From Oscillospiraceae bacterium (lineage in GTDB: Bacteria; Bacillota; Clostridia; Oscillospirales; Oscillospiraceae), in contig JAHHRZ010000009.1 in assembly GCA_020025515.1 (NCBI GenBank), positions 27,073 through 91,072 on the forward strand: a stretch of DNA of 64,000 nucleotides, given 5' to 3'. The notes under the pieces are model-generated. The model was given only the letters and a program-made list of their open reading frames with translations, made no database searches and was not told the DNA's origin. Of the stretch, positions 41,181-51,300 are shown piece by piece; the stretch's first letter is position 1, and the number at the start of each line of letters is the position of its first letter. The position numbers and the translations under genes are program-made.

Positions 41181-41209
41181 TTTACAAACTATGGATTTAG
41201 TGGTATGAT
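41181..41209 (+). promoter_or_regulatory. Promoter of the pyruvate:ferredoxin oxidoreductase gene
   Basis: TTTACA (41181-41186), 17 bases, TATGAT (41204-41209); start near 41216 with a leader of about 34 bases. Confidence 0.65.
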
Positions 41210-41249
41210 ATCTATGACTCGATTTGAATACTTTAGGAGGTATTTCACA

Positions 41250-44200
41250 TTGGCCAGAAAATTCAAAACAATGGACGGTAACACCGCTGCCGCCCATGTC
41301 AGCTACGCATTTACTGAGGTAGCTGGTATCTACCCCATCACTCCCTCCAGCCCTATGGCTGACAGCGTAGACCAGTGGGCCGCTGCCGGTCGTAAGAACA
41401 TCTTTGGCGATACCGTCAAGGTTGTGGAGATGCAGTCTGAGGCCGGCGCTGCCGGCACCGTCCACGGCTCTTTGGCCGCTGGCGCTCTGACCACCACCTA
41501 CACTGCTTCTCAGGGCTTGCTGCTGATGATCCCCAATATGTACAAGATCGCCGGTGAGTTGCTGCCCAGCGTGTTCCATGTCTCTGCCCGTACCGTTTCT
41601 ACTCAGGCACTGAACATCTTCGGTGATCACTCCGACGTCTATGCTTGCCGTCAGACTGGTTTCGCTATGCTCTGCGAGACTAATCCCCAGGAAGTCATGG
41701 ACCTGAGCGCCGTTGCCCACCTGGCTTCCATTGAGGGCCGTGTTCCCTTCCTGAACTTCTTTGATGGTTTCCGGACCTCCCATGAGATCCAGAAGATCGC
41801 CACCTGGGATTACGAGGATCTGAAGGAAATGTGCAACATGGATGCCGTTGCTGAATTCCGGAAGCACAGCCTGAACCCCAATCGTCCCGCTATGCGTGGT
41901 TCCCACGAAAACGGCGACATCTTCTTCCAGCATCGTGAGGCCTGCAACAAGTACTACAATGCTCTGCCCGCAGTGGTTGAGAAGTACATGGACAAGGTCA
42001 ACGAGAAGCTGGGCACTGATTACAAGCTGTTTAACTACTACGGCGCTCCCGATGCAGAGCGCGTGATTGTAGCTATGGGTTCTGTCTGCGACGTTGCAGA
42101 GGAAGTCATTGACTACATGAATGCCAACGGCGAAAAGGTCGGCCTGGTTAAGGTTCGCCTGTTCCGTCCCTTCGTCGCTTCCAAGCTCCTGGAGGCCATT
42201 CCCGCCACCGCCAAGTCCATTGCTGTTCTGGACCGCACCAAGGAGCCCGGCTCCCAGGGCGAGCCTCTGTACATGGATGTGGTTATGGCTCTGGCAAACG
42301 CCGGCAAGAACGATGTAAAGGTGATTGGCGGCCGTTACGGTCTGGGTTCCAAGGACACTCCCCCCGCCTCCCTCTTCGCCGTGTATGAAGAGCTGGCTAA
42401 GGCCGAGCCCAAGCGTGAGTTCACCATGGGTATCGTTGACGACGTAACCAACCTGTCCCTGACCGAGAAGGCAGCTCCCAACACCGCTGCTGAGGGCACC
42501 ATCGAGTGCAAGTTCTGGGGTCTGGGCGGTGACGGTACTGTCGGCGCCAACAAGAACTCCATCAAGATCATTGGTGACCATACTGACAAGTTCGTTCAGG
42601 CTTACTTCCAGTATGACTCCAAGAAGACCGGCGGTGTCACCATCAGCCACCTGCGCTTCGGTGACAAGGCCATCAAGAGCCCCTACTACATCAACAAGGC
42701 CAACTTTGTCGCCTGCCACAACCCCTCTTACATCATGAAGGGTTATAAGATGGTGCAGGACGTGAAGCCCGGCGGCGTGTTCCTCATCAACTGCCAGTGG
42801 ACTCCCGAGGAGCTGGATCATCACCTGAATGCAGAGACCAAGCGTTACATCGCTAAGAACAACATTCAGCTGTACACCATCAACGCCATTGACCTGGCCA
42901 TCAAGGTGGGCATGGGCAAGCGTACCAACACCATTCTGCAGTCCGCATTCTTCTCCCTGGCTAAGGTCATGCCCGAGGCAGACGCCATCCGTTACATGAA
43001 GGAAGCTGCCGAGCGCTCCTACGCAAAGAAGGGCATGGATGTTGTCGAGAAGAACTGGAACGCGATCGACGCCGGTGCAACCGCATATGTGAAGATCGAT
43101 GTTCCCGCTTCCTGGGCTGATGCCGTTGACGCTCCCGCTGACGACAACCTGGCCGGCAATGCTGATACCATCGAGCTGGTTAAGAACATTCTGACCCCTG
43201 TCAACAAGATGGACGGCGACAGCCTGCCTGTTTCTGCCTTTGAAAAGTATGTTGACGGTCAGTTCGCTCTGGGTGCTTCCGCATATGAGAAGCGTGGCGT
43301 TGCTGTTACCGTTCCCCTGTGGGAGGAGACCAAGTGCATCCAGTGTAACAACTGTGCATACGTCTGTCCTCACGCTACCATCCGTCCCTTCGCTCTGACT
43401 GAGGCCGAGGCTGCCAAGGCTCCCAAGGGCTCTAAGATCGTACCTGTAAAGGCCGGTAAGGGCAAGGGCGTTTACTCCTACACCATGGCCGTTTCTCCCC
43501 TGGACTGCATGGGCTGCGGCGTTTGTGTCGGCGTTTGCCCCACCAATGCTATCACCATGGTTCCTCAGGAAAGCCAGCTGGAGCAGCAGGAAGTTTTCAA
43601 TTACATGGTTTCCGAAGTCTCCGAGAAGGCCGAGATTCAGGACAACACTGTCAAGGGCAGCCAGTTCAAGCAGCCCCTGCTGGAGTTCTCCGGCTCCTGC
43701 GCAGGCTGTGCCGAGACCAGCTATGCTCGTCTCGTAACTCAGCTCTTCGGCGATCGTATGTACATTTCCAACGCTACCGGTTGTTCCTCCATCTGGGGCG
43801 GTCCCGCTGCTACCGCTCCCTACACCGTCAACAAGAACGGTCAGGGTCCTGCATGGTCCAACTCCCTGTTTGAGGACAATGCCGAGCACGGCTACGGTAT
43901 GTATGTGGCTCAGGAGACCATCCGGGAGAGCCTGGCAGCCAAGATCAAGGCTTTGGCTGAGAGAACCACCAGCGAAGAGCGTAAGGCTGCTTGCGAGAAC
44001 TACCTGAACACCATGGCTGACGGCGAGGCCAACAAGGCTGCTACCGCTGCTCTGGTTGCCAACCTGGAAGCCAATGTATGCTGCGACGATGTGGCCGAAA
44101 TCCTGGAGAAGAAGGATTACCTGGCTAAGAAGTCCGTCTGGATCTTTGGTGGCGACGGTTGGGCTTACGATATCGGCTTCGGCGGTGTAGACCATGTTCT

Positions 44201-44774
44201 TGCTCAGAACAAGGATGTCAACATCTTCGTATTCGATACCGAGGTTTACTCCAACACCGGTGGACAGGCTTCCAAGTCCTCCAACATCGGTCAGGTTGCT
44301 CAGTTCGCTGCCTCCGGTAAGGAGACCAAGAAGAAGTCTCTGGCTGAGATCGCCATGTCCTACGGCTATGTCTATGTTGCTCAGATCGCTATGGGCGCCA
44401 ACCCCGCTCAGACCATCAAGGCAATCGTGGAGGCCGAGGCTTACCATGGTCCTTCCCTCATCATTGCTTACGCTCCCTGTGAGATGCACTCCATCAAGGG
44501 CGGCATGACAAACTGCCAGTCCGAGATGAAGAAGGCTGTTGAGTGCGGCTACTGGAACATGTTCCGCTTCAACCCCGCCAAGGAGACCGAGAAGTTCACT
44601 CTGGATTCCAAGGCTCCTAAGGATGGCTATCAGGAGTTCCTGATGAACGAGGCCCGTTACAGCCGTCTGACCCGTGAGTTCCCCGAGCGTGCAACCGATC
44701 TGTTCGCTAAGAACGAGGCTGCTGCTAAGGAGCGTTACGAGCATCTGCTGAAGCTGGTTGAGCTGTACAAGTAA
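41250..44774 (+). CDS. nifJ: Pyruvate:ferredoxin (flavodoxin) oxidoreductase
   Basis: This 1174-residue enzyme converts pyruvate and CoA to acetyl-CoA, CO2 and reduced ferredoxin in anaerobes. It starts at TTG (41250), 9 bases after AGGAGG. Domain order: N-terminal pyrimidine-binding region (YPITPSSPMADSVDQWAAAG), domain II/III (VKVRLFRPF), the gamma-like region, two 4Fe-4S clusters (KCIQCNNCAYVCPHATIRPF; DCMGCGVCVGVCPTNAITM), then the TPP domain (SGSCAGCAETSYARL; GDGWAYDIGFGGVDHVL; EVYSNTGGQASKSS). Codon use is strongly biased, as for a highly expressed gene. The gene has a strong promoter and terminator of its own. Confidence 0.97.
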   Translation: MARKFKTMDGNTAAAHVSYAFTEVAGIYPITPSSPMADSVDQWAAAGRKNIFGDTVKVVEMQSEAGAAGTVHGSLAAGALTTTYTASQGLLLMIPNMYKIAGELLPSVFHVSARTVSTQALNIFGDHSDVYACRQTGFAMLCETNPQEVMDLSAVAHLASIEGRVPFLNFFDGFRTSHEIQKIATWDYEDLKEMCNMDAVAEFRKHSLNPNRPAMRGSHENGDIFFQHREACNKYYNALPAVVEKYMDKVNEKLGTDYKLFNYYGAPDAERVIVAMGSVCDVAEEVIDYMNANGEKVGLVKVRLFRPFVASKLLEAIPATAKSIAVLDRTKEPGSQGEPLYMDVVMALANAGKNDVKVIGGRYGLGSKDTPPASLFAVYEELAKAEPKREFTMGIVDDVTNLSLTEKAAPNTAAEGTIECKFWGLGGDGTVGANKNSIKIIGDHTDKFVQAYFQYDSKKTGGVTISHLRFGDKAIKSPYYINKANFVACHNPSYIMKGYKMVQDVKPGGVFLINCQWTPEELDHHLNAETKRYIAKNNIQLYTINAIDLAIKVGMGKRTNTILQSAFFSLAKVMPEADAIRYMKEAAERSYAKKGMDVVEKNWNAIDAGATAYVKIDVPASWADAVDAPADDNLAGNADTIELVKNILTPVNKMDGDSLPVSAFEKYVDGQFALGASAYEKRGVAVTVPLWEETKCIQCNNCAYVCPHATIRPFALTEAEAAKAPKGSKIVPVKAGKGKGVYSYTMAVSPLDCMGCGVCVGVCPTNAITMVPQESQLEQQEVFNYMVSEVSEKAEIQDNTVKGSQFKQPLLEFSGSCAGCAETSYARLVTQLFGDRMYISNATGCSSIWGGPAATAPYTVNKNGQGPAWSNSLFEDNAEHGYGMYVAQETIRESLAAKIKALAERTTSEERKAACENYLNTMADGEANKAATAALVANLEANVCCDDVAEILEKKDYLAKKSVWIFGGDGWAYDIGFGGVDHVLAQNKDVNIFVFDTEVYSNTGGQASKSSNIGQVAQFAASGKETKKKSLAEIAMSYGYVYVAQIAMGANPAQTIKAIVEAEAYHGPSLIIAYAPCEMHSIKGGMTNCQSEMKKAVECGYWNMFRFNPAKETEKFTLDSKAPKDGYQEFLMNEARYSRLTREFPERATDLFAKNEAAAKERYEHLLKLVELYK

Positions 44775-44786
44775 TTATATCGCGTC

Positions 44787-44820
44787 AAGGCGGTGTGACT
44801 TCGGTCACACCGCCTTTTTC
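44787..44820 (+). terminator. Strong terminator after nifJ
   Basis: 13-bp stem AAGGCGGTGTGAC / GTCACACCGCCTT with a TTCG tetraloop followed by TTTTC. Confidence 0.95.
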
Positions 44821-45149
44821 TGTGCCAAAATCAGAGTGTAGGGATATAAAACCCACATTCTAAAAGTTGTGCTGCCTTTTCTGTTCTTTGCAAACAGCAG
44901 TTTTGCTATATCATCGTCTGTAAACGCCAGTGGCATGAACTTATTGGTCATGAGAACATTTCTAAAAATTGATTTCCCTATCACCGATTGCCTATCCTGA
45001 GTCGTCTGCCCATCTTGCACGCCATGGAAAACAAGGGCTGCGATGTGGCGTTACTATATAATACATATATAATAAAAATAATCCGAAATATATATAAGCA
45101 AAAGTATATAAATACAAATCAAAAAAGTTAACATTTTATTCAAATGAAC
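44821..45149. other. AT-rich intergenic region, no gene recognised
   Basis: This 330-base stretch has no supported ORF. It is mainly AT-rich near 45050-45140. Short open frames on the minus strand lack ribosome binding sites. Confidence 0.5.
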
Positions 45150-45178
45150 TTGACTATCCCATTTCCGAGTATTATAAT
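45150..45178 (+). promoter_or_regulatory. Promoter of the surface protease gene
   Basis: TTGACT (45150-45155), 17 bases, TATAAT (45173-45178). A leader of about 180 bases follows, with hairpins at about 45183-45199 (TTGCAG / CTGCAA) and about 45250-45280 (CCTGCA / TGCAGG). Confidence 0.75.
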
Positions 45179-45367
45179 GAAGTTGCAGTATGCTGCAATA
45201 AAGAGAAATGCTGGTGATTTAGTAATTGGGTATTCAGCATATTTGCGGCACCTGCATCGGAGTGCTTTCCCGGTGCAGGGATTCCAGCGTTACGGACCAC
45301 AAAATTTAGCGGGGCAGCACACAGAAGATACTGGAGTGCGGCCCCAAAAGAAAAGGAGAATCCAGTT

Positions 45368-48300
45368 ATGGCTCATTCCAAACAAGTGCAGCGGTTTTTG
45401 TGTGTGTTTTTAGCTCTGGTACTGATGTTCAGCCTGGCAATACCCATTCCTGCCCGGGCAGCAGAAACGGAGTTGACCATTGAGCAGGTAGACAATGACA
45501 TGGTAACGGCAGAACTGCCCATGCAGAAGATGCCGGAGCCAATTATGGATCTCACACAGGAGGATAATGTAAGAGTTTCAATCGTCTTAAAAGCTCCCTC
45601 TGCTCTGGAGGCAGGCTTCTCAACCAAAGGCATTGCCGCCAATGCCGAGGCAATGTCTTATCGCTCCAAGCTGGAGCAGGAACAGCAGGATATGCAAGCT
45701 GTGATTGAAGCAAAGGTTCTCCATACGCCCATGGACGTGGTGTGGAACCTCACGCTGGCAGCGAATGTGATTTCTGCCCATGTTCCTGCAGATGCCATTG
45801 AGGAGATTGAGGCGCTGCCGGGGGTAGATCATGTGACGGTAGAAAGGCAGTATTCCCCCCACGTGGTTTCTAGCGGTGGAGACTATAAGCCCAATATGGC
45901 AGTTGCCGGACAGATGACCGGAGCCGATCAGGCTTGGGAGGAAGGCTACACCGGAGCCGGAACTCGGATTGCCGTGATCGATACGGGTCTGGATACCGAT
46001 CATCAGTCCTTTGATCCCAATGCCTATCAACATGCCATCCGGGAAGATGCGCTGCGCGAAGGGATGACCTATGAGGAGTTCCTGCGTACTTCCAATTTTA
46101 TGGACGCTTCTGACACGGATGCGGTATTAAAACAGCTCAACGCCTATAAGCGTCATGCGGTAGCCAATGGAATCCTGACCGCAAAGGAACTGTACATCAA
46201 TGACAAGACGCCTTACGGCTATAACTATATTGACGGAACTCTGGATATTACCCATGACCACGATACTTCCGGCGAGCATGGCTCCCATGTGGCCGGCATT
46301 TCTGCCGCCAACCGGTATCTGGTGCGGGACGGAGAATTCCTGAATGCTTTGGACGAGGTGCATGTGTCCGGTACGGCACCCGATGCCCAGCTTCTTATCA
46401 TGAAGGTATTCGGCCAAAAGGGCGGTGCCTTTGACTCGGATATTATGGCAGCAGTTGAGGACGCTGTGCTTCTGGATGCCGATGCGGTAAACCTGTCTTT
46501 GGGCTCTGCCTCAGCAGGTACAGCCCATTGCAGCGATGATACCTATCAGAAGATTATGGATCGGCTGGTGGAGTCCGACACTGTAGTGGTCATCTCCGCA
46601 GGCAACAGCGGCAGCTGGGGCGATACCACCCCCTACGGCTACCTCTATAGCGATGGTGCCAATATAGATACCGTTGGCTCCCCTGGCTCCTATACCAACG
46701 CCCTGACGGTGGCCTCTGTGGATAACGACGGTACCATCAGTCCCACCATCCTGTTGGGAGAAAAGCGCATGGGCTACTATGAGGCTCTGGCAAATTATGT
46801 GGGGACCCCTTACGGCAACCCTCCCTTTGCGCAGTTGGATACCTCTGCCGACGGAACCGGTACCGAATATGAGTATCTTCTGGTGGACGGCATCGGTAGG
46901 CCCGAGGATTACGCCGGTATGGATCTGACAGGCAAAATTGTATTTTGCAGCAGAGGTGAGATTCCTTATACCGAAAAGGCCGACAATGCAGCAGCCCTGG
47001 GCGCAGCAGCTCTGGTAGTATACAACAATCAGGAGCAAGGAACCGTTCTCATGGATCTCAGCGGCTATCGGCACACCATACCTGCTGTATTTGTCACAGC
47101 AAGCAGCGGAAACAATGTCCGGTTGGCAGGAGAGGTCCGGGAAACCGAAGACGGCCTTCCATACTACTCCGGCAGGCTGACCATTTCCAGAAGGACAGAA
47201 GGGCATTATGACGGCTCCCAGTACAAGAGTATGAGCTCTTTTTCTTCCTGGGGCGTTCCCGGCGATCTGTCCATGAAGCCTGAGGTCACGGCTCCCGGCG
47301 GCAATATTTATTCTGTCAACGGTGGCGTTGCGGAAACCAATCAGTATGAACTGATGAGCGGCACCTCTATGGCGGCCCCTCAGATTTCCGGTCAGACAGC
47401 ATTGATTCAGCAGTATATCCGGGAACAAAACTGGCAGGAAGACGGACTTACCAGCCGTGGCCTGGCCCAAGCCCTGCTGATGTCTACGGCGGTGCCCATG
47501 AAAAATGGTGCCAATGGGCTGTATTATTCCGTTCTCAATCAAGGCGCAGGCCTGACCAATGTACGTTCGGCTCTGCGGACACCGGCCTATCTGACCGTAG
47601 AAGATCAGCCTGACGGTAAAGTAAAGGTGGAGCTGGGCGATGATCCGCAGCGTACCGGTTCTTATACCTTCCGATTCACCATTCACAACCTGGGGGAGAA
47701 AGACATCTCCTATCAGCTGTCTGCGGATGTTCTGACCCAGAATGTATTTGAAGCAGAGGACGGCACGCTGCTTCTGGATAAGCTGACCCGAGTGATGGAT
47801 GCCGACACGGTGTTTTATCAAAACGGCCAACCGATTCCCACACAGGTTCCCATGGCTGAATTTGATTTCAATGGGGATGGCCGGGTGAATCAGGCAGATG
47901 CGCAGGCCCTTTCCGATTTTGTCACTTTGGGTACGCCACTTGTGGACCATGCCGACCAGGCAGATCTCAGTGGGGACGGCGTAGTGACCACCTATGATGT
48001 CCACTGTTTCCTAAATCAGTATCAAAGCGCAGTGGCAGTCCCTGCCGGGGACAGTGCCACAGTGGAGGTACGAATAGAGCTGACTCAGGAGGAAAAGGAG
48101 CGTTTGGATCAGGAAAACCCCAACGGTGCCTATGTGGAGGCCTTTGTCCATGCCCTGCCCATGGCCACGGCTGAAGGAGAATTGCTGCCGGCCCTGGGAC
48201 TTCCCGTTTTGGGTTATTATGGCAACTGGACCGATCCTTCCATGTTTGACCTGGGCAGCCATGAGATCTATGCCTGCGGTGGCGAGACCCGTGCGCCTTA

Positions 48301-51300
48301 CCTGGGTTCTGTCCATGGTAATGCGCTGGGTGTTGTGTACGGTGACCGCCAGATGGAAGGTATCTTCTACTTCGGCGGAAACCCGATGGTTCCCGATCAG
48401 GTGTTCATGCCCGAACGGAATGCCATTAACCTGGAGCGTGGAGACTATTTCCCCTCCTGGCAGATTGCACCTGTCCGCAATGCGGCAGCGTCCTGGTTCC
48501 ATGCTTCCAACGAAACCACCGGGGAGGTTCTGGTATCCAAACCCTGTACGGAAATCAGTGCCGCCTTCTATGCTCCTCAGTATCAGCAATGGATGAATAC
48601 TCCCGCAGCCATTGAGCTGGAACTGCGGCCTGAAATGGAGGAAGGACAACGGGGACTGCTGTCCATGACCTTAGTGCCTGAAGCCTATACTGAAGCGGAT
48701 GGCTCCTTCGACTGGGAGCGGCTGGGCCGTGGCACCACCAAAGAAGTTCCCTTCATAGTGGATAACCACTCCCCTGCGATTCACGATGTCCGTATCCGCA
48801 AGGAAGAGGGCATCATCGAAGTAGACGCCTCCGACAATCAGTTTGTCGCTGGCATATATCTCTATGATGTAACCGGACGCAACCGACTCTCCTTTACCGG
48901 CTCCATCGCCGATGCGAAGGAAGGAGAGATCCACACGTTCCGTCTGCCTCTGGAAGGCGTGGACGGCTATCGGTTTATCCTTCAGGTTTCAGACTATGCT
49001 GCCAACATTGCAACTTTCAGCATCAAAGAGACCATTGGCAGCCCCGAACCCCGTCCCAATCAAATCGTCTTTGATGAAAACTCCGGCAAGTGGATTCGGT
49101 TTGAACGTTCTGAAACAGGCTATTATGCCTGGGATACCAAGGCCTGGTGTGATGCCAGTGTCATGCCTCGGGCAGCTACTTCTGTAGGAGGCTATTCTTT
49201 CTTGGTTGGAGACAGTAATAAGCTGTTTGTGACCCCCACCGACAGTATGATGGATACGGTTCTTGTCTGCAAGCTTCCCGAATCGGTGGATGATATGGCC
49301 TATGACGCCAAGACAGATCTTCTGTATGCCGTTACAGCGGACAGCCGTCTCTATTCCATTGACAAGCTGGACGGTGCTTTTCAAGATTTGGGCACCATCG
49401 GTGTGGCAACCAACACGCTGGCTGCCGATGGACAAGGGACCTTCTACTGCGCTACCAACGAGGGCAAGGTCTATTCCTTCACTCTGAACACCATGGAAGC
49501 TCCTCAGGAGCTGTGCCAAGTGGAAAAAGGTGGCTATGATACCTTCCGGGGCATCCATACAATGGAGTATGATCCACGGACCGATCATGTCATCTGGATT
49601 GCCAGATGTGACAACGGCTATGGATATGAGTCCTCCCAGTACTATGACATCGATCCCAAGGCAAAAACCGCCGAAAAGGTTCTTTCTCCCGTATATCGAG
49701 GGGCAATCGGCCTGTCCTATCCCGGCTGGACCGATGGTGCAGATCAGTGGGCAGAGCCCAGTAGCCAGCCCACCAGAGTCACCTTTGATTCTTCTGAAAT
49801 CACGGTATTTAAGGGCTATACCGCTAAGGCATTTGCCTCTGCATTACCCTGGACCCTGAACGACCGCAGCGTAATCTATACCAGTGAAAATGATTCCGTG
49901 GCCTCTGTGAATGAAGACGGCATTGTGACCGGTGTTTCTACAGGTACCACCACCATCCGTGCAGAATCCGCTCTGGACCCCACGGTCTACGCCGAATGTG
50001 TGGTAACGGTGCAGATACTGGATGTGACGGTAAACGGACTGCTTCAGGATGAGGAGGGGATCCCACAGTCCTTCCGGTGGAATCTGGCCGACGGAAGCGG
50101 TTGGGAGTCCGGCTATCCATTGGATAATAACATAAAATCCGCTGCCAAGATCCCCGGGGAGGATGCCTATTATATGCTCTCATCCAATGAAGGAACCATG
50201 CACAAGCAGAGCTTCATCACCGGCGAAGATCTGGAAACACCATCTGAGGTCTATCGGAATGACAACTACTGGCTTCTGGATATGTCCTACAGCAATTACT
50301 TCTCTCTACAGGACGGCAGCCCCCGTATCTACGGTGTCCGTGAAAACTCCGTGCTGGCTCCTACCAACCCTATGGCACCGGAGTATGTCCACTTAGATGC
50401 AGGCATCGCCCGGTTCTTGCCCGGCATTGCGGTAGGCGGCACAGAGACTATCACCTACAAGGATTGGTACAACGACATTGAAACCGAGAGCGAAATCTTC
50501 TATATGCTGGATGACAGCGGCAATGTGTGGCGATGCAACATGTTCCGCAAGGACAGCTGGGGCACTATGCGCTTCGACTGGACCTATACCATATATCCCA
50601 GCGATCTTCAGATTCGATTCCAAGGACCGGACTTCCGTGGAAACTGCTCTCTGGTCCTTGGGCAGGACGGTGCTTTGTATCTGTCGGCTTTTACCGGCAA
50701 GCAGAGCGAATTATACCGACTGGTCTTTGATCCCGTCAACAAGAGCTATGTTTCCACTTATTTGGGAGGATTTGGAAGGGATGTGTGGCCTGCCGCTCTG
50801 CTCAGTGTGGATTCCAATACCGCCGTGGTACCTCAGGCTCCTGGGGGCACCCATCTGGCCAGCAGGGACTTTGCAGAAGAAGCGCAGTCGGTTTCGCAAG
50901 CCCCCGAAGTGGAACCCGCACAGAATACGGTTTCCCTGCCCCTTACCGTTCCCGCCGGCCGGACCAACGGCTTGACGGAAGTGCATTATGATCCCGCACA
51001 GCTGACACTGGACACCGTTCACACAGAGGCTGACATTGTAAGCTTGAAAGCGGAGAAAGGCACGATTCTCTTGGGCTATGCCTGGGCAGAGGAAGCTGGA
51101 CAAAACAGCTCATATGCGGAACTGAGATTCCGTGGCAGCCAGACCTGCACTGCCGATGTTCGGATTACAGAAACCCAGCAGAATGAGCACAGCACCCAGG
51201 AAGAGAAGACCGTAACTTTGACAATCGATCACACATGGAACGATTGGACCATCGCCAAGGAACCCACCTGCCAGGAGGAGGGTCAGGAGAGCCGAACCTG

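Noticed and set aside
41151..44744. A 1197-codon open frame antisense to the pyruvate:ferredoxin oxidoreductase gene
   Set aside because: The codon bias of the highly expressed nifJ gene leaves its complement free of stops. The translated sequence is a Val/Leu/Gly/His-rich artefact with no ribosome binding site.
46511..48004. Long frame antisense to the surface protease
   Set aside because: Shadow frame. The true coding strand shows a full set of S8 motifs.
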